A stretch of DNA of 64,000 bases from Nectonema munidae (Eukaryota; Nematomorpha; Nectonematoida; Nectonematidae): contig JAUIRK010001009.1 in assembly GCA_030549495.1 (NCBI GenBank), positions 310,001 to 374,000 on the forward strand. Direction: 5' to 3'. Position numbers and translations under genes: made by a program. Shown in pieces: positions 1 through 12,299 of this stretch. Under the pieces are notes generated by a model that did no database searches, was not told where the DNA came from, and saw nothing but the letters and a program-made list of their open reading frames with translations. Position 1 is the first letter of the stretch; each line of letters starts with the position of its first letter.

Positions 1-482
1 CTTACACACTAAAAAAATGAAAAATTTCTAATACCAAGTTTTAGTTGTGTTTTACATTTTTGATAGAAATTACCTCAGAAAAGATATGTAATTTAGATGT
101 GTTTTTTTTTATTTATTTTTCTCAATAAAACATTTTTTCATTTTTTAGGAAGAAGGAACAACTAAAAATTAATGAATGATTTTTTTCATTCAATAAAATT
201 TCGAATTTTTTTATTGTTAATTGATTTCTTTACCCCCTTTCTACACACAATTTGGAGATGGTGCGCATATATTAGAAGTGAGAAAGAAGGAGCTATATAT
301 AAGTCCTCATTCATTGTTGACGTTAAGCTTAATAGGGCGGGGGTTAAAGTTAACATTAAGCTTAATTAATAATGAAATAGAATAGACAAGAGAGCAGTGG
401 GAATTCAGAAAAATTTGTTGTCTTTATTGGAAGACGCTTGAAAGACCGCCTCTCCAATAATTTCAAGGATGTGCGCCTCTGA
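1..482 (+). repeat. dispersed repeat R1, copy 1 (cut by window edge)
   Basis: Closely matches 61919-62536 in the same orientation and 20904-21534 inverted. Shared landmarks in order: an AATAAAACATTTT stretch, a block reading GGAGATGGTGCGCATCTATT, a pair of AAGCTTAAT motifs around a G-rich run, and the terminus CCAATAATTTCAAGGATGTG followed by CGCC(C)CTG. Read inverted, the terminus starts CAGGGGCGCACATCC, which resembles a hAT-type end. The short open frame at 172-369 lies in the repeat and is not considered a gene. Confidence 0.8.
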
Positions 483-953
483 ATAAATCACATTTTTTCA
501 TATAAACATCGCAGGGTGTCTAGTAAATTTTTTTCCTTCTGACTACATTCACTCATATAAAACTCCCCAACCTTCAGTTATTTGTTTTCAGTTGTTTTCT
601 CTATCAATCAAATATCCTTTCATCAATTCCTGTAGTGTGCCTGATAGACTACTTCATTTTCAAATGAAAAGCCTATTCACCCCCAACAATTTTTGTTTTT
701 TTAAACTAGTGTATATGCGATATGCAAATTTAATTAAAATATTTTCGATGGAAGTATAGTATTTAAATTTTGTAAAAAAAATATAAAGTATGCTTATAAA
801 TTTAGGTGTGTGCTGAATACACTCTATTTTAAAGAATTGCTTGAATATTTGGTCTCCCGTGGTATTATTTCCAGACCAGTAATTTTGAAAATTGCAAAAA
901 AATCTCGCCTCCCCCCCCCCTCCAATAATTTTGAGGATGTGCGCCCTTGGTCT
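483..953 (+). repeat. R1-linked extension ending in a second copy of the R1 terminus
   Basis: Shared with 62537-63028. It ends with a C-run followed by CCAATAATTTTGAGGATGTG and CGCCC, a near duplicate of the terminus about 470 bp upstream. Copy 2 (20904-21534) lacks this extension, so it is an optional module or a second element beside the first. Short open frames here overlap the repeat on both strands and look spurious. Confidence 0.7.
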
Positions 954-1136
954 GGATGTATTACCGTGAGTCTTATAATACAACCCTTTCCAAAAAAAGA
1001 CATTTTCAACTTTCGAACATCAAATAGAGAATCGGCTCAACCAAAAATTCTAATTTAAGTCGATTTGGAATAACGTGTTGTAAGTTTTCGTGACAGGCGC
1101 TTTATAAATAAATGCGTGGAAACAGACCGTATCCCT

Positions 1137-1142
1137 TTTATT
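1137..1142 (-). terminator. likely poly(A) signal of L2HGDH
   Basis: AATAAA on the minus strand, about 264 nt after the L2HGDH stop codon. It is the first canonical hexamer I noticed downstream; use is inferred from position only. Confidence 0.45.
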
Positions 1143-1405
1143 GAAAAATACATTTCATAAAGGTTTGTGAAATAGTTTCGTAAATATAATTTTTAATCAA
1201 AAACAGTTTTTTTAAAATACAAGTAATTTTCAAATAAAATAATTGCACCATAAAATAAGGAGAAACGGAAAATTTCGATTCGTTCAAGTAGAAGAGTATT
1301 GTAGTTTTCTTCATTCTGTCGTGAAAGAAAGAGAGATCAGAAGCGTTGAAAAGGGATGAAACACTAGGATTGAGAAGACTAAGTAAAAGCATCGGCAGTC
1401 GTATT

Positions 1406-4400
1406 CTAGGCAGGGACACTGCTGCGAATATTGAAAGTGTCTTCAATTTTATCCGTTATCATTTTGGCGATGGATAAGGAGGAAGTTGCGGCAGGAGACG
1501 GCGCGTTTCTGACATGAAGCATGAAGTGAGAGAGCTCGCCTTTGCCGCTATCGAAAATAAAGTCGTCCACCAACTTACCATTCTCATCCAAGGCTTGCGC
1601 ACGCACCCCTGAAGGACCGCGTGAAATGTCGGATATTTCTAAATCGGGAACATACTTCTGTAACTCTTTAAGCTTTTCGCTCAGGAAAATACTTTGATAA
1701 AACTCCTTCAAACCCGACTTCAGATATTTAAGGCCTAATTTCTGAAATCCTGAAAAGGATACCGAATCATAGAGGTCTTTTAGGTCAAAGTCTTTGATGT
1801 TATAGCCTTCTCTTTTGAATGCCAGAACAGCATTCGGGCCTAACCAAACACTGCCATCCATTCGCGGAGTAAAGTGCACGCCTAGAAAAGGAAGTGATGG
1901 ATCAGGTACGGGATAAATGTTGCCATTGATTAAGTGACACTTTGATGAGTTCAACAACAAGTACTCGCCTCGGAATGGAACTATTTTAGGAAGAGCTGAG
2001 CAGCCAGTTAGCGCTGCTACTTTATCGGAATGCAGACCCGCGCATGTGAGAATATACTTAACGTTAACCACCTTCCTTCCTTTAGAAATGATTTTAAGGG
2101 GATACCTAGAGATGTTTAAGTCAGCAGTACTTTCACTATTCATCACGAAGTCAGAAACATCAAAATTCAGGAGAACTTCTCCTCCTTTGCTCTTGAAAAA
2201 CTTGGTATAGTATTGAGTGACTAACTTCCAATCCACTATTCCCGTTTCTTCTGAATGAATCGCTTGAACGCCGACACAATATGGCTCAATCTCTTGAATT
2301 TCTTGCAGGGTTTTCAGAAGTCGAAGACCTTTCACATTATTCTTGATTCCTCTTTCGTATAGATTGTGAAGCATCGGAATTTCTCTTTTCTCCGTTGCCA
2401 CGATTAATTTTCCACACTTCTTATAAGGAATATCGTATTTTTGAAGGTATTCATATGCGAGTGACATACCTTGCACACACAATTTGGCTTTGAGTGAGCC
2501 TGGAGTGTAGTATATGCCTAAAAAGAAAGAAAAATTTGCAAACATAAAACGATTATAACTTAATATAAATAAAACTAGGTATTAACTTTTTTATTATTTC
2601 CCTCAAGAAAATTAACGTGGAAATCAAAAAATTGAGGCAATTAAGTTTTGAACTATTTATAAATTGCACCACTTGAATCTAAATATCCTTTCTCTTCTGG
2701 AAAACGAAGAAAAAATTTAGCGCTTAGAATAAATTGGTTATGATAATGCAACTTAAATTTTGTAGGTTTGTAATTTTGTAAAATTCATATAAATAAAATT
2801 ATTTATACACTTTGTTATATTTATCAAATAGTCTTCTAGTTTTTTAGGTGAATTCTTCTTAGAGTTCTTCAATTTAGACATCTTATCAGTCTTTCTGATG
2901 ACGGTTTCCAGTTTTTTCTTAGTTTTCATGAGTTATTCGAGGAGAAGTAACATTCAAGACTTTATTGGCCCACTTGCACTTATCATACTTCTTGTGATGA
3001 AATGTACAACTAAAATTTATATGGTAACTAGCGAAATGTTGTATCTGGGATTAACTCTTCTCCTCTTTATGGAAACAGCCTTTTTCTCCTCCATTGCTTG
3101 CAAAACATTAATCTACTTCTCTCATGTAATATAAAAGCTTTGTCTAGTCAGTGCATCTAAATCATATTGAAATTCTAACTAGAAAAGTACATTTTTCTAT
3201 CTCTTCACAATATTTTAAATTTATAAAAGTTCTAAGTTTACGATATTTCGGACATTTTTGAATCTGCCAATCCTAAAGCAACACTTTTCTATCAATTATT
3301 ACAAAAATAAAATTGAGTTGGCAAGAATAACTAAATACTTTGAAGAAATAATTGCCATATTAGGATATATTGTGGTACGAATGAAAAGCTAGTATGCTTG
3401 TCAATTGCAAGCGGATGAATTCCTATTCATGCCAAGAAAACTCTTCATCCATCACAAAACAAAGTTTCAAAGAATTTTATTCCAATTAAAAAATGTGTAT
3501 ATTAATTCTACAAAGTAAAAAATTATATGCAATCCCAGGTATAGGCAGCACCACGTATTAGATGCAGAGATCGTATTTTTAGAGGTGTATTCTTCAGTCA
3601 TATAAAGATGCGCCACTTGAATTGAATGATTTAGAATCAAATTTTTACACTGCGCATGGCTTTGATTTTCACCTTCTAACATTATTAATACCATTATTTT
3701 AACGTTTTGCTTTTACACGAATTAGCGTACTGTTTAGTGAATTGTTAAATTGTTTAATTAAAATTGTTTTAGTGAACAATTTTAAGTGTGTGGGTAAAAA
3801 TTTTTTTATTTCTCGTTCCATCGCATTCAATAATGGAAAACGTGGTCACAAATTTTGGTGATAATTGTAAGCAACAAAGGTAAGGGACTTGTATTTATTT
3901 CTTTGCACAATTTTATAAAGTTTTGTGTGTGTAGTAGAATTAGGCTAAAATCTCTTTAGAAAGAATTTTGAATAGCTTTCGTGTCTGTTTCAATGAAGAT
4001 AGCAATATTCTTAAAATTGGGGAAAAATAAATAATCAAGAATAGTACACGTTTCTTGGTGATCATAAAAATTGTAATGCTTTGGAAGAGTGTGATGTTGA
4101 ACAAAATCTAGATGAAAGATGTGGGTCAAAAATGTAGCCTTTTTACAAGCGTCAGGTGCAGGCAGTTTATACTCGAGATTTTACAATATTTTAAAAATTT
4201 TGTAGAATCAATTTTTTAAATTTTCAAAGGGTAATAATAGGGCAATTTTTAAAATGAATGTTCTAGTGATAAAAATACAGATAAAAGAAATGCTAAATAA
4301 TTTCATACCTGAATAAATGAAAGATAAATTTTTACATCTCAAAATTTTCAATAAAAAAATAGAGTGCTAATCTCAATCGGTTCATAGTCAAAATGCCCCT

Positions 4401-6229
4401 ACCAAAATCTTCGATAACAAAAATTCCCACTACCAAAATCCGTGAAGACCAAATTTCCAGCTACCAAATCCCTGAAAACCAAAAGCTTTAAAGCACAGGC
4501 ACACAAATTAGAAACGGATACCAAGATTATTATTTGCCTATCATTTCTGACATTTATTTCAACGTAATTAAATACTTGGCACACCAACGTCCAGCATTCG
4601 ATCATTTCCACTTTATTCGACAAAATAACTGTATCTCAGTAAAAATTCAGAGCAAAGGATATTTCGATATGATAATTTAGGTGCGTGTGTGTTGATGAAG
4701 CGTGTGTCAATTTTTGTAAATGCATTCTAGTTATAAGTACATTGTATTGAAAATTTTGAAAGAGTAATAGGAGACTCCTTTGTGCATTTGAAAATTTTGA
4801 TAAAATAAATGATATCTTATACACGTCAATCCATTTTCATATCAAAATTTTTAAATGTGAGCATAAATCAAAGGATAAATATTACTCAATAATGTAATGA
4901 ATAGAAGTTTAACGAAAAACGCAAATTTACTTGCCATATAGCTAGAATCTTTCAAATTTAATATTAGAAGGTATGCTATTTGCTTCTGCAAAAAGTAAAT
5001 TCACTAAATCAAGTTTTTAAACAGTTCAAAATAATTAAAGGTGATTTAATTTTTGAAATGTGAAAAAAAGTGAAAAAAAAAGCTTTGAAACTCAGATATC
5101 TAAAAATAGCGCAAAAATTCATCTAGAATGTGAAACAACGCAATGAAAAAACACAAAAGATATAAATTACTTTTCTAAAAAAAGATTTAGAGCAGTTTTG
5201 AATCAATATGTCAGTCACATTATTTCAAAAGTCTTGCAAGCTAAAAACAACTTTCAGTGGAAGACAATTTAATTAAATCAAAGGATTTTAGATAAAATAA
5301 ATAAGTACATAATTAGAGTCATCAAAATTCACTTCGCTCGACTTCGTCTTATCGTTAATTATATCTCCGGAACGTAAATCTGAAGGTGATATGTGGCATT
5401 GTGTTAAGAAGTATACATTTGCAATGAACTAAATTTCAGAAAAGATAAGCAAGTAATCTTGGTATTGGTTTCCACTTTAAATGACTGTTTTAAACGTTCC
5501 GATATTTTGAGGATTTTGCTAACGGAAATTTTAGTTTTTTAAATTCTGTAGAAGGGATTTCAGTTGTTAGAGATTTGGTCTTCGGAAATTTTAATAGAGT
5601 GGATTTGGAGGCGATGATTTTTGTTTTTCGGGATTTTGACTAGGTACCACCTCAATGTATGTAATCAATAATTAAAAGTATGAAAAGGCGTTAAATAATG
5701 AAAAGCATTTTTGAGAAATTATTAGTTAACTGAAGATTTTGCTTGCTATGATTTGCAATTTTTCCGCTACAATTGTCAATCATACCAGATTCTCATGTGT
5801 ACTACGACATATATATATATATATTGATGATGATATGGCTGAACTCAAAACTCGGTATAGGGGATGCAAAGGAAAGAGTGAAATAAGTAAGGATGTCTAA
5901 TGCTCCAAATAATAAGTTGTATGTATATATACATGATGTATACCGCAATGAATCACACCACTGTTATGTCCACTTTGGTGCGCAGCAATTTGATCTTCTT
6001 TCTCTAGCACAACATAGGTCAGTTCAGGGTGTCTCTTGATCATTTCTTGGGCAGTAGCCATTCCAACAATGCCAGCACCCACAATCGCAAAGTCGAAGTT
6101 TTGGCTCGTGTAAGAGGGGGCTGATGTGGAGAGGTACTTCGCGAAAAGAGCATTAGGCTGACTGAAGAAGAACGACGTCGACAGCGGAAACCAAGGCCTC
6201 AACCTTTTCAGAACAAGTGTCGTCATCAA
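1406..6229 (-). CDS. L2HGDH: L-2-hydroxyglutarate dehydrogenase, two coding exons, complete
   Basis: FAD-dependent enzyme of the DAO fold that oxidises L-2-hydroxyglutarate to 2-oxoglutarate in mitochondria (metabolite repair). Coding exons are 6229-5944 and 2517-1406; the intron 5943-2518 has a GT donor and AG acceptor and splits a glycine codon, joining GVIHC-G to IYYTPGSLKAKLC as in the animal family. The spliced product is 465 aa, close to the usual length of about 460. Residues 1-40 are rich in Arg, Ser and Phe without acids, as in a mitochondrial presequence. The dinucleotide-binding GAGIVG is at residues 51-56 and HNSGVIH at 88-94. Exon 2 carries further family blocks: CGKLIVA, PFRGEYLL, IYPVPDPSLPFLGVHFTPRM, WLGPNAVLAFKREGY, GPSGVRAQA and LHVRNAPSPAATSS. 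I chose the first Met of the open frame; a second Met follows directly. The 3.4 kb intron holds a 1.26 kb inverted-repeat element. No lesion was seen. Identification rests on motif recall. Confidence 0.96.
4385..5642. mobile_element. 1.26 kb inverted-repeat element in the L2HGDH intron
   Basis: Starts TAGTCAAAAT and ends ATTTTGACTA. About 110-140 bp at each end are imperfect inverted copies made of a degenerate reiterated motif of the type AAAATCCC-GAA-ACCAAA (plus strand 4385-4500; complement at 5500-5642). The outer TA may be a target duplication, leaving a GTCAAAAT terminus. No coding frame was recognised inside. Superfamily not assigned. Confidence 0.6.
5809..5824. repeat. TA microsatellite
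   Basis: Run of about eight TA repeats in the L2HGDH intron. Confidence 0.8.
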
Positions 6230-7639
6230 ACCACGTTTTCACTTTGCTCTTAATATCCGTTCTAAACAGCATCAAAGAGCACGTTAGAAAGGTTCAACTT
6301 TGGATGAAATCAAAGTACGAGAAATAGCAAAAGGCTCTAAGTGCAAAGGCCCTTCCCAAATATGTGAAAAAGTATACTGGTAGCGTGCATTTTATCACAC
6401 CATAGTTATTATTTTGTCCAAATTTGACCGATTCATAATTTACCTATATCCATCTATTCAGCTACTAACATGCAATTAATCGTGAAATGAGAAGTAGCGT
6501 TCTTAATCCAAAGTTCCTGGCTTTTACTCACCTTTTTACTTATATTATTATTATTATAGAGAAGCTTATTAGCCTTTTGAGGACCCGTGTGAGAGTGGTG
6601 TCGCAACAAATTGAAAAAGAAAGAAGACCAAGTCTTAAAAATTCTCGCCTTCCTATCTATTGTAATTCGAAGACTAAATTCGATTAATAAAGAGTAGGTT
6701 TTTGAAAACTTATGGTCTGCTTATCTTTTTCAAAGGGTTTTTATTTCATGAGATTAAAGGGATCTAAACTTGTTGGAGTCGGAGTGAGAACAAAACGATT
6801 CCAACAAACTCACCAAAATTTTAATAACAAATAATCTCATCTCTACAATTAAAATTTTATTTAGATTGAATTGCTTTAAAATAAAAAAAAGTGTACACTT
6901 GATTAGATTTAAATGACACCGATAAGAGGACAAAAATTACTAATCTCCATACGTAGTACAAATTTTCTGGGGAAAAGACTAACATCAATTTAACATTATA
7001 ATATGTTTTTTTACATAGGCTTTAAGCTATAAGGTTTGCTTTGGTGCTTCTAAAAGATACGTAATCAAATCCATCACACGATAGTAAATAATAGAGCTTT
7101 GCGAAGAGTTAAAAACAATGAGACAAATTTCTCACGGATGCCAAGAAAATATCCTTGAAAATATCTCTTTCAACTGTATATAGAATATAGAAATGGATAA
7201 TATGCGATAAAATACAAAGGAAAAATACTCAATGTTATATTAAAGTCACAAATAGAAACTTGCAAAGTCTGAATTGATTACTGCCATCAACAAAAATTAT
7301 ATTGCCGACAAATTTCCAGTTTTCTAAGAGAAGCTAATCTCTAGCTATTTAAAAAAATTGTTCAAATCAAACTAATATATTTATTTGCAAATATTGAAAA
7401 TCTAGAGAATTAAATGATAGGATAGTGCGTGCATATACAAATTTACCATGTAATGAGATAGTTATGCGACATATCAACTGCCATTTATAGAACAAAAATA
7501 TTCATTACACATAAATCCGCCTAAATTACGCTACCATTTGAAATACTGAGGTTGAACCGAATGTAATACAGATCCTCCATGACAGCTCAACTATCTACCT
7601 CAATCCAATTGTTTGCGCGTACAAATGAAACAAGACACT
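6230..7639. other. spacer upstream of L2HGDH
   Basis: AT-rich DNA. It should hold the L2HGDH promoter, but I can point to no specific element. Only a short ATT microsatellite (about 6543-6556) stands out. Confidence 0.5.
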
Positions 7640-7641
7640 AG

Positions 7642-7720
7642 TTGAGCGATGGCCTAGTGGTTGAAACGTTATGTATTGATCCAGTCATCCTGAGTTCGAT
7701 TCCGTTCAGTAACATCTCCA
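7642..7720 (+). repeat. tRNA-like head, probable SINE remnant
   Basis: Carries a pol III A-box-like TGGCCTAGTGG (about 7650) and a B-box-like AGTTCGATTCC (about 7693), spaced as in a tRNA. The arms do not pair well enough for a functional tRNA: the T-stem bases flanking TTCGATT are not complementary. I infer a tRNA-derived SINE or tRNA pseudogene. No second copy was seen in the window. Confidence 0.5.
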
Positions 7721-7724
7721 AGGA

Positions 7725-8409
7725 AGCAAATTATTCTTTCCTTGGATGCAATACCGACTATAAAAAATATAAAAGCAAATTTCTTAGGATACTAAACCAA
7801 GTAATTAACTTACTGGCTAACTAATTGAATAGCTCTTCGTCTTGGCCAAATAATAACTCATTTTTGAGGCAAAATTCACAAGGAAAAACTCCAAAATAGG
7901 ATAAAAAAACACTAATATGAGTAATGAATGAGGCATTCGCCAAAATATTAAAAATGAATTCTTAGGGAATGGATGAACGAAAGGAGAATACTACCTTTAA
8001 CAGTTGATTATGCAGAAAAGTGTGAGAAGCGTTAGAGAATATTTTAAAGCGGAGGCAGGCACGCACGCACGCACGCTGCAAGATATCAAGGTTAAAGTGT
8101 CAATTTTTTGAAATATCAGCAGTGTTAACCTTGCACATCGTCTTATTGGTTACCTATTTAGAAAGTTTACAAGTCCTTCACAAAATAATGTTAATGGCAA
8201 AGTGTGGAAAGTTCATTGATAAATGTTAGTCACTTCTATGAATTCCCATTTCCTAAACCACATAAATCAGGCAGTTTTTTGCCCAGAAATTTTTTTTGAG
8301 TACCAGGAATACCATTTTTTGATGGAAAGATACTTTACATTTATAAAAATGAAATAGAAAAATAAATTCAAAAAGTAATTTGAAAAAAAGATAATTCTAA
8401 AGAAACACA
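7725..8409. other. spacer with ACGC microsatellite
   Basis: No gene recognised. A short ACGC microsatellite lies at about 8059-8077. Confidence 0.5.
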
Positions 8410-8414
8410 CAAAA

Positions 8415-8490
8415 CTAACAACGAAGACAGGCGCACATCCTCAAAATTTAGAGGGGGGGGGGGGTGATTTTTTTTATATAATTTTCAAAA
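8415..8490 (-). repeat. isolated R1 terminus, inverted
   Basis: CAGGCGCACATCCTCAAAAT followed by a run of G, then TTTTCAAAA. This matches the inverted terminus of the R1 extension at 880-953 and 62970-63028. The rest of the repeat is absent or too diverged to see. Confidence 0.6.
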
Positions 8491-8718
8491 AATTTTATAA
8501 AAGAATTTTTGTCCAATGAACACGCCAGCATTCTTACCCGGCATTATACTTGCACTGTAAACTTCCAATCCCAACATAACTGCACCGATTTTATCAAGTC
8601 AAATTACTTGTACTTCTGATTGTATCCACTACCTTTTAGCTCAATGCTTTTCAAACTGGAATCTGTGGTGCTCTATGGGATCGCTAAGCGTTCCATGGGA
8701 ACCGAGAAGGGGACATGA

Positions 8719-10140
8719 GTGGATCGTTTTGCGCAACATATTCCATCCATATCGAGTTTGAAATTTGGTTTTACTGCATTAACGTCTGGTGGGGAAGAGG
8801 AAGATAAGTGTCTTTTGTGTTCTGAAGTAGTGAAGCACTCGAGTTCAGTAAACAAAACTATTGAGTATTTTAAATGTCAAGCTGAACGATTGCACAAATC
8901 CAGGTTTGATAACATAGTAATATTTTTCTAAAACATTAAGTGTGGTTTGAAATCCATTTATAAAGTTTCAAAAAAATGTCTGTTGTCAAAAAGTTCCACA
9001 ACATGGGAGAACGGTTGACATTACCTTTCTACAAAGATATATTGAAAGTGCTAAGTTCTTAACTTGAAAAGTTAAAGCATATCTTCCAGTAAAAAGATAA
9101 CTTTAGAGGGCTAATAGAAGAGATGTCTGATGACATGATATCAGAAGTGGTTTTATTGATTCGGAATTCGATTTTCAAGCAGACAATTTTTTACACCACA
9201 TGTTTAAAAGCCAGAACATCCACTTGGAGAGTGTACTAGAGATGTATCGGATGTGAATTTTTTTACATCCACGGATGCGGATATAAAATGTTTTTAAAAA
9301 GTTATGTTTTATATTTTACAGTATCTTACTATTTTAATCCCTTTTTATATTTTTTTACTAGAATTTAAAGACATAACAATAAAACTTAAAACAAATCTTG
9401 TAAGTTTTAAACAAAAAAATACGAAAAGTTTCAATAGATATTTATAGAAATTGATTTTAAATTGCGGATGCGGATGGTAACATGAAAAAATCCACATATG
9501 AGGATGTAAAAAATTTTGCGGATATCCGATACATCTCTAGTGTGTACTGACAGTGCTCTGCAAATTTTCTGTCGTTCTTTAGACTCTGATTAAGGAAAAA
9601 TCTCCAGATGTAATTGGTACCCAGTTCGCTATTCATCGTTAAGCCTTTATAATGAAATTAAAAAAATGTTCTCACTGAAGTCGTTGAAACAGCGTATTTA
9701 ATTAAGGCAAATGCTTCAAATCTTGTTTGTTTTTAATTTGAAAAACTCTTGCTGCACTCAAAAGGAAGAGTTTCGAAGCGATACTATGGAAAGAAATGCA
9801 GTAATTTCTGCAAAGCAAATTAGACATGCATGTACAATTTTCTGATCGTTTTCGTATATTCCTATCTTTGGCTGCAAGGAAAATAGATCACGGTACTTCA
9901 TTGTCACAAAAAATTTGCAGCTTTTGAAATGAAGCTGGAATAATCCTATTCTTAGACAAGGAAAATTTTACTCGATTTTCGAAGATATGAACATCTAAAT
10001 TTAATTAATAAAGATGTCCTGGAGGCCATAAAACACCGTGTAGCATTTCTTTGCCAAGAAATTTCTCTTAATTTTCTTAACCTACAAAAATTTGAAAAAT
10101 ATTATCATTATCGAAAGCCCGTTTATAATCTCGATTAGTA
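8719..10140 (+). mobile_element. possible hAT transposase remnant, heavily decayed
   Basis: The frame at 8719-8931 has a BED-finger-like start (KFGFTAL followed by KCLLCSEVV), resembling the opening of ZBED5-type hAT proteins. Further down only short open stretches without clear motifs are seen. A MITE is inserted at 9237-9539. The call is tentative and could be wrong outside the first 200 bp. Confidence 0.3.
9237..9539. mobile_element. hAT-type MITE family M1, copy 1
   Basis: Terminal inverted repeats TAGAGATGTATCGGAT and ATCCGATACATCTCTA. Flanking 8-mers GAGTGTAC (9229-9236) and GTGTGTAC (9540-9547) match at 7 of 8 positions, as expected for a hAT target duplication. The interior repeats a GCGGATGCGGAT-type motif near both ends. 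Second copy at 22344-22700. Confidence 0.85.
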
Positions 10141-10643
10141 AGCTAGTCTCAATAGACTTCTTAACTCAGGAAGAGTTATTTGATTAATGATTAGGAAAGT
10201 GCAAAACATGTCTTTTGTGAGAAAGATAATATAGATAGAAAAAGCAAGGGGATTTTCCTTAGCTACGGTTACTTCGTTAAAAACCGTAACTTAGAGACAC
10301 TGCGTATAATTTAAAGCGTTTAAAGATAACCTTCCTATTAACTTTCACTCACTCTTCTCTCCAAGAAAAGTTACACCTACATTTTATAAAGAAATCTTAA
10401 TGCAAGTACGATTGAAATCTCTCCTCAGAAAAAGGAAGTTTGATATCGATTCCATACCTTCAGGCCTCAGAGACCACTTTTTGAGATATTTCATAATGGG
10501 CCCCCTTATAGTATTTTTCATAGTTACGCTAATTAATAGGGATAAACTTTTTAAGCTTTTATAGAGTTCTTATATAGTTATGTGCAATAAAAAATATACT
10601 GGCTCTTGTTCAAATTACTGGTTACATTACTACCGGTGATTAA

Positions 10644-11520
10644 CCCTATCAGTGACTAAAATTTCTCTTGTACCAAATTGGCAACATCTTTTCGTATTCA
10701 TGGCAGTTGAATGACCTTTTCATGCCTAAATCTGTCAAACAAAATCAAAAGTTAAACTTTTTTAGCAAAATTCTGACAGTATCTCTAGTTAAGGTTATAA
10801 CTTTGGTTCTATATTATCTACTCTTTCGAAAATTTATAAATATATACAGTTTTAAACACATAACACTTTATAGTTTAAATGTTTTCAAAATCATGGTTAC
10901 TTTTTGAGAAATGTCAATCAAAATTTTGATTTATGAGAAATATATCTAATAAAATATACCGTCAAATTTTACATGAAATATATATTTTTTTATATCAAAT
11001 TGGGCATGCTGATTTCATTTTTGGACTTATTTTTGGAATTTAGAAATTGAAAATACCTATAAGTGTTTAACAAACCTGCGGTTTACTTCTAAAATCTGTC
11101 TCTGAAAACATTCATTCAAATTTTACATGGCATATACACGTTATTATAACAAATTAACAATCACAATTTCATTTATTTATTTATAGATTATTTTTGCATT
11201 TGGATTTCAAAATACTTATAAGTGTGAAACAAAGTTGCGGTTTATTTCTAAAATCTGTCTTCGAGAACACTCATTCAAATTTTACATGAAATATACACGT
11301 TTTCATATCAAATCAACAATGTCAATTTCATTTATAGATTGTTTTTGCATTTGGATTCAAAATTACCTATAAGTGTAAAATTAATTTGTGGTTCACTTCT
11401 AAAAATTGTTCCCAAAAACAAAATTTGCGGTTTACATCTAAAATCTGGCTATGAGAAGATTCATTCAAATTTTACATGAAATACACACATTTTTATAACA
11501 AATCAAAAAATTGTTTACCC
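10644..11520 (+). mobile_element. 5' part of a satellite-bearing piggyBac-like element
   Basis: TTAA (10640-10643) followed by CCCTATCAGTG, matching the left end of the element at 16587 but lacking its G/C hairpin. Several diverged units of satellite A follow (landmarks CCTATAAGTGT, TGCGGTTTACTTCT and CATTCATTCAAATTTTACAT). No right terminus was found, so the copy is truncated. Confidence 0.6.
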
Positions 11521-11929
11521 ACTCCCTAAAAAATATAAGACATCTCCTGAGTTAAAATTCTTGCTACTTCTCTACGTCCTTCCCTTTACTAAACATACCC
11601 TAAAAAAGTCACTATTCAAATTGTCTCCACTAGAAATTCTCTACATAACATTTTTACGATTTGTATGAGCGTTAAGGTAACATTTTAAATTAAAAAAATA
11701 AACATAAAAAAATTGTTTATTTATATTTACTTGAAGAGATTTATTGGATTCGTTTCTGAAAATAACGAAAAGTTTGTATTTTTGAGAAAAATTTCGACAT
11801 TTTAAAAGCTATAACGAAACTTTTTGTTAAAGGATTCTCTTCTTGTGAGTGAATACTTTTGTTATTTTTCATTATTATAGGATTAGTTTAACAAAAAAGA
11901 AAATATCATGATGATTATCTCAGATACGG
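11521..11929. other. spacer
   Basis: AT-rich; nothing recognised. Confidence 0.5.
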
Positions 11930-12290
11930 ATTTGCATGCCTTCCTCAATGTGTTATCTGTTATAAAACTTTGAGAAATGGAATTTTTAAAATCAAAATGG
12001 CAATCATTGAAGCAAGTCAAGTTGGATAATTAATCTTCATTTCTACAACAAAACTCGAAAGCTGTTGAAGCTTCTTATGAAATAGCCATGCTGATCAGAG
12101 AGAGTAAAAAAACTCATAATATTGAAGAATCTTTGATAAAACCAAGCTTACTTCGTGCATCCTAACTAGCTTTATGAAAAGACAGTTCAAAAAAGCTTTC
12201 TCATATTTCTTTATCAAACGACACAATCAAAGAAAGGATTGGTGAACTATTTTTAGACATCAAAATTTAAATTACAGCAGCATTAATTAT
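11930..12290 (+). mobile_element. hAT (ZBED5-like) transposase fragment
   Basis: One frame reads ASYEIAMLIRESKKTHNIEE, then SLIKPSL and, after a stop, LSHISLSNDTIKERIGELF. This is the conserved stretch just after the BED finger in ZBED5-type hAT proteins. It matches the same stretch in the longer element at 25.6 kb (ARYEISLLIVKTGKNHTIGE). Only this part survives. Confidence 0.65.
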
Positions 12291-12299
12291 TCAAGCTGT

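Noticed and set aside
172-369. 65-codon frame near the window start
   Set aside because: Lies wholly in dispersed repeat R1 and is not kept in the other copies.
2898-3134. 78-codon hydrophobic frame in the L2HGDH intron
   Set aside because: Composition expected from AT-rich intron DNA; no motif.
3832-3880. Possible first exon MENVVTNFGDNCKQQ with a good GTAAGG donor, considered for FIS1
   Set aside because: The peptide does not align with known FIS1 N-termini, its phase does not fit the exon at 15748, and it lies inside the L2HGDH intron 12 kb away.
7642-7720. Functional tRNA gene
   Set aside because: A and B boxes are present but the T-stem and acceptor arms do not pair; better read as a SINE head or pseudogene.
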